A stretch of DNA of 11,218 nucleotides, taken from contig CABRZN010000060.1 of the NCBI GenBank assembly GCA_902475445.1, forward strand, positions 1 to 11,218, read 5' to 3'. The DNA is from an uncultured Collinsella sp. (GTDB taxonomy: Bacteria > Actinomycetota > Coriobacteriia > Coriobacteriales > Coriobacteriaceae). Below, piece by piece: positions 1 to 6,351 of the stretch (position 1 is its first letter; each line of letters opens with the position of its first letter). Under the pieces are notes generated by a model. It ran no database searches. It was given only the letters and a program-made list of their open reading frames with translations, and was not told the DNA's origin. The position numbers and the translations under genes are program-made.

Positions 1-67
1 GTCGTGCCGAAATGTCGCGAAGCGCGCGGTTGACAAAACTATAGAGACACGTCCCAGATAAATCATG

Positions 68-1558
68 CTAGGCGGTATACGCAATCGTAGATTGTACGGC
101 GTGGCGCCAGCCGGCGATCTTTTTGGCCCGCTCATCGGCTGGCATCGAAGGCTCCACGATGCCGCGGGCACCGTAGACGTCGACCACGTCGCGCGCGTAC
201 ATGCCGAGCGCAATGCCGCAGGCCCAGGCCGCACCCAGACCGCTCATCTCGTCGTTGCTCGCGATGCGGATGGGCGAACCCACCAGGTCGCTCTCAAACT
301 GCATCAGGTACGCATCGCGCGTGGGGCCGCCGTCAACGCGAAGCTCGGCCAGCGCCGCGCCCGAATCCTCGACCATCGCATCGATCACGTCGAAGATCTG
401 ATAGGCGATCGACTCGTCGGCGGCCTTCACGAACTCCGCGCGGCCCGTGGTGCGCGTCATGCCAAAGACGCAGCCCTCGGCGTCGCTTGCCCAGTGCGGC
501 GCGCCCAGACCGGTAAATGCCGGCACAAAGTAGACGCGACTCGCCGGGTTGGCGGCATAGCACAGGTCGGTGACTTCCTCGGGATTGTTGATGAGCTCCA
601 GGTCGTCACGCAGCCACGTCTTGACGGCGCCGGCATAGCTCACGTTGCCCTCGAGCACGTACTCGGTCACGCCGTCCATGCGCCACGCAAGCGAGCTCGA
701 AAGCCCATGCGAGCTGGCGACAAACTCGTCGCCGACGTTCATCATGACCGAACTGCCGGTGCCATACGTGGCCTTGGCCATGCCGCGGTTATGGCAGCCC
801 TGCGCAAACAGGGCGGCGTGGCTATCGCCCAGCACGCCGTGAACGGGCACGGGCGCCGGCAAAAAGCCGCCCAGGTCCGTTGTACCAAACAGGCCGTCGG
901 AGTCGGTCACCTGCGGCAGGCAGGCAGCATCGATGCCAAAGGCCTCGCACACCGGCTCGCTCCAGCAGCCGTGGCGCAGGTCGAACAGCTGCGTACGGCT
1001 GGCGTTGGACCAGTCGCAGCGGAACTCGGTGCCGCCCGTGAGCGTCCAGACCACCCAGGCATCGATGGTGCCCAGGCACAGCTCGCCCGCCGCAGCGGCC
1101 TCGGCAGCCGCCGGAACGTTTGCGAGAATCCAGGCCATCTTGCCCGCCGGATAGTAGGGCGAGAGCACCAGGCCCGTCGTGTCGCGCACCAGCTCGGCCA
1201 CGCCTTCGCGCGCGGCCAGCTCGTCGCACAGCTCGCGGGCACGGGCGCACTGCCACACCACGGCGTCGCACAGCGGCTCGCCCGTTTTGCGGTTCCAGGC
1301 AACGGTGGTCTCGCGCTGGTTGGAAATACCGATGCCGGCGACATCGGCCGGGTCGACCCCAGTCTCCTCCACCACGGCACGCGCCACGGCCAACACGTTG
1401 GCGGCGATCTCGACCGGATCATGGCTCACCCAGCCGGCATCATTGACAATCTGGCGATGCGAGCGGTCGGCACGATGAATCAGATGGCCGCCCTCGTCCA
1501 CCAGCAGCGCCTTCGTGCCCTGCGTGGATTGATCGATTCCGATGATGTATTTGCTCAT
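68..1558 (-). CDS. FGGY-family carbohydrate kinase, glycerol-kinase-like subgroup
   Basis: A 496-residue cytoplasmic kinase predicted to transfer phosphate from ATP to a ketose or polyol. The N-terminal phosphate-binding loop is IGIDQSTQGTKALL (about residues 6-19). NQRETTVAW (80-88), VVWQC (100-104) and SPYY (133-136) follow, then GDSHAALF with the catalytic-base position Asp245, the YGTGSS loop (265-270), and a C-terminal GLGAAWACGIALG segment. The length is normal for the family. In E. coli GlpK the Arg/Glu pair, Trp103, Tyr135 and Asp245 bind glycerol, and all have counterparts here. The aromatic residue after GTGC, which packs against glycerol, is Ser270, so glycerol is not a safe substrate call. 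The start at 1558 is preferred over two in-frame upstream ATGs because GGGAG lies 5 nt before it. It is the last gene seen in the isomerase/transketolase operon, 171 nt after the transketolase C half. The specific substrate is unknown; an apulose or tetrulose kinase is possible. Confidence 0.88.
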   Translation of the reverse strand: MSKYIIGIDQSTQGTKALLVDEGGHLIHRADRSHRQIVNDAGWVSHDPVEIAANVLAVARAVVEETGVDPADVAGIGISNQRETTVAWNRKTGEPLCDAVVWQCARARELCDELAAREGVAELVRDTTGLVLSPYYPAGKMAWILANVPAAAEAAAAGELCLGTIDAWVVWTLTGGTEFRCDWSNASRTQLFDLRHGCWSEPVCEAFGIDAACLPQVTDSDGLFGTTDLGGFLPAPVPVHGVLGDSHAALFAQGCHNRGMAKATYGTGSSVMMNVGDEFVASSHGLSSSLAWRMDGVTEYVLEGNVSYAGAVKTWLRDDLELINNPEEVTDLCYAANPASRVYFVPAFTGLGAPHWASDAEGCVFGMTRTTGRAEFVKAADESIAYQIFDVIDAMVEDSGAALAELRVDGGPTRDAYLMQFESDLVGSPIRIASNDEMSGLGAAWACGIALGMYARDVVDVYGARGIVEPSMPADERAKKIAGWRHAVQSTIAYTA

Positions 1559-1575
1559 GTACTCTCCCATTCCTT

Positions 1576-1601
1576 CCGCCAAAGCAAAGACAGCCTGGCG
1601 G
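1576..1601 (-). other. Short hairpin just upstream of the kinase ribosome binding site
   Basis: CCGCCA (1576-1581) and TGGCGG (1596-1601) are perfect reverse complements separated by 14 nt. In the minus-strand transcript the hairpin lies about 17 nt before the kinase start codon, just upstream of its GGGAG ribosome binding site. It may tune kinase translation or mark an RNA processing site. There is no U-run, so it is not an intrinsic terminator. Confidence 0.4.
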
Positions 1602-1612
1602 ACAAGGAGCGA

Positions 1613-1713
1613 GCGGCCGCCAAGTGCCGCAGATTGCCGTGAAAGAGGAGCGCCGCGTACTTTGTGTACGCAAGCGACGGTTTGAACGGCAAGGTGCGGT
1701 GCTTGGCGGCCGC
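1613..1713. repeat. 101-bp imperfect inverted repeat in the transketolase-kinase gap
   Basis: The outer arms, 1613-1640 and 1686-1713, are 28 nt each and match at 24 positions when one is reverse-complemented. Both end in GCGGCCGC. A perfect inner stem, GCGTAC (1655-1660) with GTACGC (1666-1671), closes a TTTGT loop. The regions between inner and outer stems are equal in length but poorly paired. Two of the four outer mismatches would be G-U wobbles only in plus-strand RNA, not in the transcribed minus strand. No U-run follows, so this is unlikely to be a terminator. It resembles a REP/BIME-like or miniature mobile palindrome inserted within an operon, or an RNA element that separates kinase expression from the upstream genes. 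Copy number elsewhere in the genome cannot be seen from this window. Confidence 0.7.
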
Positions 1714-1729
1714 GCAGCGTCTGTTTCTA

Positions 1730-2668
1730 CTAGTTGCCGAGGAACTCGGCGACCGTCTTGGCAATGCCTTCGCCGGTGAGGCCGTAGTGTGCGAAGACCT
1801 CGGGCGAGGTGCCGGTGATGACCGGCGCGTCGGGCAGGCTCAGGCACTTGACCGGACGCGGACAATGCTCGCCCACGACCTGCGCGACCATGGAACCCAG
1901 ACCGCCGAAGGGGCTGTGCTCCTCGACTGTCACGACGGCGCGCGTGGCACTGGCGGCCTCGATCACGGCCTCGGCGTCGAGCGGCTTGACGCAGTACATG
2001 TCGAGCACGGTGGCGGAGATGCCCTGCTCGGCGAGCAGATCGGCGGCGTCCACGGCATGGCGGACCATCTCACCGGTGGCGACAATCGTCACATCGGTGC
2101 CGCGACGCACCCAGGTGGCACGATCCATCTGGAACGGGCACTCGTCCTCGGTATACACGTCCTCGACCGGGTTGCGGCCCACGCGGATATAGGCCGGCTT
2201 GTTGTCGGCAACCAGGGCGCGCACAAGCTCGGCAGTCTGAAAACGATCGCTCGGCAGATACACGCGCATGTTGGGGATCGCGCTCATGGCGGCGATATCC
2301 TGAGCGGAATGGTGGCTCATACCCAGGGCGCCGTAGGACACGCCGCCCGAGATGCCGATGAGCTTGACGTTGGTGTTGGAGTACGAAACGTCGACCTTGC
2401 ACTGCTCATACGAACGCGTGGTCACAAAGGACGCCGGCGAGGCGGCCCAGGCCTTCTTGCCGCACGAAGCCATGCCGGCGGCGATGCTCACCAGGTCCTG
2501 CTCGGCGATGCCGACCTCAACGGACTGCTGGGGATACTGATCGAAGAACGGCGTGAGCGATGCGGAGCCGCGGGAGTCGGAGCACAGGACGACGATGTCC
2601 TTATCGGTCTCGGCGGCCTCGAGCAGCGTGTCGCAGATAACCTTGCGGTTGGCGATCTTGTTAGCCAT
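1730..2668 (-). CDS. Transketolase, C-terminal subunit (split transketolase)
   Basis: A 312-residue protein carrying the pyrimidine-binding and C-terminal domains of a thiamine-diphosphate transketolase. EVGIAEQDLVSIAAGMA (about residues 51-67) contains the cofactor-activating glutamate Glu56. YGALGMSHHSAQD (112-124) matches the GxTHQ-type region, and the C-terminal transketolase domain begins near residue 190 (TDVTIVATGEMV). Its partner is the preceding gene: the two reading frames overlap by 8 nt, and AAGGAGG precedes this ATG, so synthesis is probably coupled and the two form an alpha2beta2-type enzyme. The upstream in-frame ATG at 2713 is rejected because it would lie deep inside the N-subunit gene. 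Such split enzymes move two-carbon ketol units. The segment CSDSRGSASL (29-38), where housekeeping split enzymes usually have an acidic DAD-type motif, and the EQD rather than EQN or EQH after the glutamate, may reflect a specialised donor sugar. Confidence 0.93.
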   Translation of the reverse strand: MANKIANRKVICDTLLEAAETDKDIVVLCSDSRGSASLTPFFDQYPQQSVEVGIAEQDLVSIAAGMASCGKKAWAASPASFVTTRSYEQCKVDVSYSNTNVKLIGISGGVSYGALGMSHHSAQDIAAMSAIPNMRVYLPSDRFQTAELVRALVADNKPAYIRVGRNPVEDVYTEDECPFQMDRATWVRRGTDVTIVATGEMVRHAVDAADLLAEQGISATVLDMYCVKPLDAEAVIEAASATRAVVTVEEHSPFGGLGSMVAQVVGEHCPRPVKCLSLPDAPVITGTSPEVFAHYGLTGEGIAKTVAEFLGN

Positions 2669-3497
2669 TGATGGCCTCCTTATGGGCAGCGAAATCGGCG
2701 ATGATCTGGGCATATTCCTCGTCGTTGGGCAGGTGGTGATGCCAGCCGGCCTTGTCCTCCATGACGGGCGAGCCGTAGCCCTTCACCGTGTTGAGGATGA
2801 TGACCGTGGGCTTACCCTTGGTCTCGGCCGCAAGCGTCAGCGCGGCGTCGATGGCCTGGACGTCGTTGCCCGGAATGGACAGCACGTTCCAACCGAAGGC
2901 GGCCCAGCGCTCCTCCTGCGAGTCCTGCTTCATGACGTCCTCGGTGCTGCCGCTGATCTGCAGACGGTTGCGGTCCACGAGCGCGCACAGGTTATCGAGC
3001 TGGTAGTTGCCGCCACTCATGGCGCCCTCCCAGACCGAGCCCTCGGCAAGCTCGCCGTCGCCCATGATGGTGTAGACGCGGTAGTCGCGACCGTCCATCT
3101 TGCCGGCAAGTGCCATGCCCACCGCCACGGGCAGGCCGTGGCCGAGCGAACCGGAGTTCATCTCGATGCCCTTGAGCTTGTTGTTGGGATGGCCGATGTA
3201 GGGGCTGCCGAACTTGGAGAAGCGGGCCTTGACGTCGTCGAGGTCCAGGTAGCCCTCGTGACACAGCACCGCGTAGTAGGCCTCCATGGCGTGGCCCTTG
3301 GAGAGCACGAAGCGATCGCGGTTGGGATCGTCGACGGTCTCGGGCGAAATGTTCAGATGGTTGGCGTAGAGGGTCATGAGGGCGTCGATCACCGACATGT
3401 CGCCGCCGATGTGGCCGCCGGCGCCGGCCATGATGATGTCGACGCAATCGCGGCGGAGGTCCCAGCGCAGGGACTCAAGCTCTTCGATAGTTGCCAT
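2661..3497 (-). CDS. Transketolase, N-terminal subunit (split transketolase)
   Basis: A 278-residue protein containing only the thiamine-diphosphate pyrophosphate-binding domain. The cofactor motif is GDGELAEGSVWEG beginning at residue 146, with the metal-binding Asn177 in DRNRLQ about 30 residues later. Histidines typical of the active-site channel are present in GGHIGG (His29), SKGHAME (His69), IGHPNN (His103) and GHGLP (His120), and the domain ends with KAGWHHHLP. The start at 3497 is chosen because AGGAGAG lies just upstream and the MATIEELESLRW beginning matches the family; the longer open frame extends into the isomerase gene in a non-homologous, Arg-rich translation. The gene starts 2 nt after the isomerase stop and overlaps the C subunit by 8 nt. 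This tight packing indicates a polycistronic message. A housekeeping pentose-phosphate role is possible, but the neighbours argue for a dedicated catabolic transketolase. Confidence 0.94.
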   Translation of the reverse strand: MATIEELESLRWDLRRDCVDIIMAGAGGHIGGDMSVIDALMTLYANHLNISPETVDDPNRDRFVLSKGHAMEAYYAVLCHEGYLDLDDVKARFSKFGSPYIGHPNNKLKGIEMNSGSLGHGLPVAVGMALAGKMDGRDYRVYTIMGDGELAEGSVWEGAMSGGNYQLDNLCALVDRNRLQISGSTEDVMKQDSQEERWAAFGWNVLSIPGNDVQAIDAALTLAAETKGKPTVIILNTVKGYGSPVMEDKAGWHHHLPNDEEYAQIIADFAAHKEAING

Positions 3498-3499
3498 TT

Positions 3500-4900
3500 C
3501 TACTCTCCTCGCAGGTAGGCTTTGACGTCTTCTTCGATGGGGTCGTACAGGTCGGGCTGGATGCCGATGTACTTGCATGCCTCGTAGAGCACCGGCACCA
3601 CGTTGGCGTGGATGGCCACGCAGTGGTGGATGTAGGGGCCCTCGACGATCTTTGCCTCGAGGCGCTTGAGGTTCTCGACCTCGACCCACAGGTAGGTGCC
3701 CATACCGGCCGGGCCGTCGATGCCGCGGGCATTGCCCAGCAGCAGCGAGTACTCGCCGTTGTCGCCGTCAAAGCGGGCAAGGGTGAGGTCGCCGTGCTTG
3801 GCCTCGGCCGTCAGCGCGCCGGGGTGATCGAAGGCCAGCGGATAGGTGAGCTTGGGCTTGACGGCCGCGCAGCTGCAGGGCCAGGGGCCGCAGTGCTGCA
3901 ACAGCTCGCCGTTCTCGTTGTCGGGATGGCGGACGGTCCAGTCGGCGAACATGCCGCGGTGACGGCCAAGATCGGCGGCCTCGACCATGAGCGCGGTGAT
4001 GGCGCCGTGGATGTCGGTCTCGCATACGACGGGAATGCCCATCTCGTTGAGGATGGCGTTGGCGGCGCAGGGCATAATGCCCAGCTCGTCCTGCAGGGCG
4101 TTCCAGCACTGGATGGCGCCGGCGTTGCAGCCGTACTTCTCGACCAGACGCTTCATGGCGATGGCGAGTCCTGCGACCGCGGGGACCTTGTCCTCGGGGA
4201 TGCAGATCTCAAAGCTGTCGGCGATGTGGGCGAGCATGGCGGCCATGGCTTGCTCGTCGGCCTGGGCGTCGCGCACGGCCTGAACAAGCTCGGTCATGGG
4301 GATGGGCGAAAGCTGGATGTTGAACTTCTCGAGCAGCTCGCCCTCGTTGCACATGGTCGACCAGAAGTCGAACGGGCGGGTGGCCATCTGCAGGATGCGG
4401 GTGTGCTTGAAGGTCTTAACGACGTTGCACACGGCCAGGAAGTCCCAGACGCCGCGCTCGAACTCGGGATCAGTCAGGCGGCAGTTGGTCATGTAGGTGA
4501 AGGGGACCTGGAAGCGGCGCAGGACCTTGCCGGTGGCGAACAGGCCGCACTGGCTGTCGCGCAGGCGGGTGCCGTCGGGCTCGGGGCGCTCGTCGCGCGG
4601 GCCCCACAGCAGCACGGGCAGACCGAGCTCGCGGGCAAGGCGGGCGCAGACGTACTCGGTACCAAAGTTGGCGTGGCACAGCATGATGCCGTCGACGCCC
4701 TCGGCGCGGAACTTCTTGACGATAGGCTCGATATGGCTGTCGTCGAACAGCAGGCCCTCGTCGTTGATGTCGTCGATATCAACGATGTCGACGCCGATCT
4801 CGCGCAGACGGTCAGCCGTCAGACCACGATACTTGATCGCGTCCGGCGCGCTAAAGATGCTGCGGCGCGTAGGCACAAAACCGAGCTTGATCTTATCCAT
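3500..4900 (-). CDS. L-fucose/L-arabinose isomerase-family aldose-ketose isomerase
   Basis: A 466-residue cytoplasmic enzyme with two Rossmann-like N-terminal domains (about 1-165 and 166-290) and a C-terminal catalytic region. Likely metal ligands, by analogy with FucI, are Glu294 in VVCETDIHGA, Asp320 in MFADW, and a C-terminal histidine in EGPYIHHC (425/426); His336 in LQHCGPWPC is also suggestive. FucI is about 590 residues, so this is a shorter member of the superfamily, of the kind annotated only as a family protein. It should convert an aldose to a ketose using a divalent metal. It is the first gene of the operon; GGGGAGG stands 6 nt before the ATG. The downstream transketolase and kinase imply that its ketose is phosphorylated, then cleaved or rearranged. 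Candidate substrates include D-arabinose, a branched pentose such as apiose, or a sulfo- or deoxy-sugar. None is proven by the sequence. Confidence 0.85.
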   Translation of the reverse strand: MDKIKLGFVPTRRSIFSAPDAIKYRGLTADRLREIGVDIVDIDDINDEGLLFDDSHIEPIVKKFRAEGVDGIMLCHANFGTEYVCARLARELGLPVLLWGPRDERPEPDGTRLRDSQCGLFATGKVLRRFQVPFTYMTNCRLTDPEFERGVWDFLAVCNVVKTFKHTRILQMATRPFDFWSTMCNEGELLEKFNIQLSPIPMTELVQAVRDAQADEQAMAAMLAHIADSFEICIPEDKVPAVAGLAIAMKRLVEKYGCNAGAIQCWNALQDELGIMPCAANAILNEMGIPVVCETDIHGAITALMVEAADLGRHRGMFADWTVRHPDNENGELLQHCGPWPCSCAAVKPKLTYPLAFDHPGALTAEAKHGDLTLARFDGDNGEYSLLLGNARGIDGPAGMGTYLWVEVENLKRLEAKIVEGPYIHHCVAIHANVVPVLYEACKYIGIQPDLYDPIEEDVKAYLRGE

Positions 4901-4923
4901 GTACGTCCTCCCCTAGTCACATG

Positions 4924-5044
4924 TTCAGTAAACAGACGCATGTTTCGTTTTGTTCTGTTTACTAAATGTTTTACTCTTTTGTTTATTAGTTTAGCGCGAA
5001 ATACCTGTAAACGGTAGAGAAATCAGCCTAAACGGTATGTAAAC
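4924..5044 (-). promoter_or_regulatory. Isomerase operon promoter with a dense array of GTTTA/TAAAC operator half-sites
   Basis: A candidate promoter on the minus strand is TTTACA (5006-5011), a 17-nt spacer, then TAATAA (4983-4988); the -10 is weak. Around it are many half-sites: AGTAAACAG (4927-4935) inverted against CTGTTTACT (4955-4963), TAAATGTTT (4963-4971), GTTTATTAG (4981-4989), TAGTTTAGC (4987-4995), and TAAACGGTA twice (5008-5016 and 5029-5037, 21 bp apart, two helical turns). TAAATGTTT, GTTTATTAG and TAGTTTAGC also occur in the promoter of the neighbouring LacI-family gene. This supports repression of the operon by that protein. Which half-sites form true operators is not resolved. 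Confidence 0.65.
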
Positions 5045-5065
5045 AAACTGAACATACAAGGGCAT

Positions 5066-5092
5066 CAAAAAGAGGGCCCCGAAGGACCCTCT
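5066..5092 (-). terminator. Intrinsic terminator of the LacI-family gene
   Basis: Read on the minus strand, AGAGGGTCC and GGGCCCTCT form a 9-bp stem with one G-U pair, closed by a TTCG tetraloop and followed at once by a short T-run (the As at 5067-5071). It lies 67 nt after the repressor stop codon and upstream of the isomerase promoter, so it separates the two transcription units. Confidence 0.9.
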
Positions 5093-5158
5093 CTTAGTAG
5101 CGTTATGTATGGCTGCCTTAGCGAGCTTTGCCTCCCTACGGCCTAGCGTTGCCTATGC

Positions 5159-6169
5159 CTAGATTTCGCGCACGCTTTGGCGCTCGACAAAATAGGTCGA
5201 CACGGCCGTCTTGCAGGTATAGCTCTTGGGATTGCGGATGTTACCCACCAGGCGGCGCACCGCGATCTCGCCCACCTCGTGCTTGGGAACGTGCACCGTG
5301 GTGAGCGGCGGATTGGAGAAGGCGCCCAAAGACAGATCGTCAAAGCCGATGATTGAGACATCCTCGGGGACACGTATGCCGTGCTCGTTCAGCGCGCGCA
5401 TGGCGCCTACGGCGAGCACGTCGTTTTCGGCAAAGAAAGCCGTCGGCAGGTCGTCGCGCGAGACGCTGTCGAGCCATGCGCCCATGTCGCGATAAGCACC
5501 TTCGAGCGTGGTGCCCAGTGTGACGCGCCATGTCGGGTTGGCCTCAAGGTCCGCATCCTCAAGCGCTTGGCGATAGCCGCGCTCGCGGTCCTTAAAGTTG
5601 CGGATCCGAAGGTCGCCCGCCAGATAGCCGATTTGCCTGTGGCCTTTCTCGATAAGGTAATCCACGGCACGCAGCACCGAATCGGTGTTGGCGATGACTA
5701 CGGCATCGAAGTACTGGCGATCGCTCCAGCCGTCGAGCACAATCAGGTAGGCGGCAGCGTCGGCGAACAGGGCGTAGTCCTCCTCGCCCAGCTCGGTACC
5801 CATCAGCACGATGGCGGCCGACGGGTCGGCGATCAGGCCCTCGACCTGCGGGCGCACGGCGTCCAGGTCGCTAAAGTCGAGCGAGGCAAAGCTCGTGCTC
5901 ATGCCGTGGCGACGCGCCTGGCGCTCCACGCCCTCGATGACCGCGGGATGGAAGGTGCTCTCGTCCAGGATGGCGCCCGTCTTGCGCGCAAGCACAAACT
6001 GGATGCTCTCGAGCTGCGTCGACTGCTGATAGCCAAGCGACTGCGCGCACTCCAGGATGACCTTGGCGGTCTCCTCGCTCACGCTGCGCTTGCGGTTGAG
6101 CGCGTTGGACACGGTTGCGGGCGAAAAGCCGGTAATGCGGCTGATCTCGCGGACGCTTGCTTTAGCCAT
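5159..6169 (-). CDS. LacI/GalR-family transcriptional repressor
   Basis: A 336-residue regulator. The N-terminal helix-turn-helix is SVREISRITGFSPATVSNAL (residues 5-24), followed by the hinge-region EETAKVILECAQSLGYQ. The rest is a periplasmic-binding-protein-like effector domain with family hallmarks: IVLDGW, the GHRQIGYLAG stretch, DRERGYRQAL, AFFAENDVLAVGAMRALNEHGIRVPEDVSIIGFDD and PLTTVHVPKHEVGEIAVRRL. The full length is normal. The start at 6169 places the DNA-binding helix at the usual distance from the N-terminus and has an AGGGGGA just upstream; the longer in-frame extension is not conserved-looking. It sits directly upstream of the isomerase operon, separated by a terminator, and has its own promoter. 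Shared sequence strings in both promoters suggest autoregulation and control of the operon. The inducer is probably the operon's sugar or its phosphate. Confidence 0.93.
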   Translation of the reverse strand: MAKASVREISRITGFSPATVSNALNRKRSVSEETAKVILECAQSLGYQQSTQLESIQFVLARKTGAILDESTFHPAVIEGVERQARRHGMSTSFASLDFSDLDAVRPQVEGLIADPSAAIVLMGTELGEEDYALFADAAAYLIVLDGWSDRQYFDAVVIANTDSVLRAVDYLIEKGHRQIGYLAGDLRIRNFKDRERGYRQALEDADLEANPTWRVTLGTTLEGAYRDMGAWLDSVSRDDLPTAFFAENDVLAVGAMRALNEHGIRVPEDVSIIGFDDLSLGAFSNPPLTTVHVPKHEVGEIAVRRLVGNIRNPKSYTCKTAVSTYFVERQSVREI

Positions 6170-6251
6170 CGTTCCCCCTAGCATCGGTCGCGGCCGAGCA
6201 TCGTGGCTTGACCGCCCCGTGGCTCGGCAACTAAACGACCGCAAATTCAAT

Positions 6252-6298
6252 CTAAACAGAATAGTAAATGTTTATTAGCTAGTTTAGCCTGTTGTCAA
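6252..6298 (-). promoter_or_regulatory. LacI-family gene promoter and autoregulatory operator
   Basis: A consensus -35 TTGACA (6293-6298, minus strand) is followed by AT-rich candidate -10 hexamers such as TAATAA about 15 nt downstream. An imperfect 36-bp palindrome spans 6252-6287, bounded by CTAAAC and GTTTAG, with a core TAGTAAATGTTTATTA (6262-6277). Overlap with the promoter is what an autorepressor site would look like. TAAATGTTT, GTTTATTAG and TAGTTTAGC recur in the isomerase promoter. The sequence from 6299 to the GH1 stop holds no convincing terminator, so read-through from the GH1 gene is possible. Confidence 0.6.
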
Positions 6299-6351
6299 GC
6301 GAAGTGGCACGACTATTCCCCCAACGGGCGCATTTGTCCATCTTAACGTTA

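Noticed and set aside
30..62. TTGACA-like box on the plus strand near the left edge
   Set aside because: No matching -10 lies at 16-18 nt, and it would drive antisense transcription into the kinase.
65..1642. Long plus-strand open frame of 525 codons opposite the kinase
   Set aside because: It is the antisense shadow of a GC-rich gene: the translation is low-complexity and Arg/His/Ala-rich, with no recognisable domain, while the minus strand encodes a clear FGGY kinase.
1613..1713. Inverted repeat as an intrinsic terminator after the transketolase C gene
   Set aside because: There is no U-run on either side, and the kinase lies downstream in the same direction.
1555..1865. Minus-strand small open frames across the transketolase-kinase gap, with a translation such as AALLFHGNLRHLAAARSLSARL
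   Set aside because: They are read-through of the palindromic repeat. No start with a ribosome binding site was found, and the coding appearance is explained by GC content.
3491..5017. Plus-strand 508-codon open frame opposite the isomerase, reaching into the promoter region
   Set aside because: Its composition is Val/Gly/Ala/Asp/His-rich, typical of the complement of a high-GC gene. No motif or ribosome binding site supports it.
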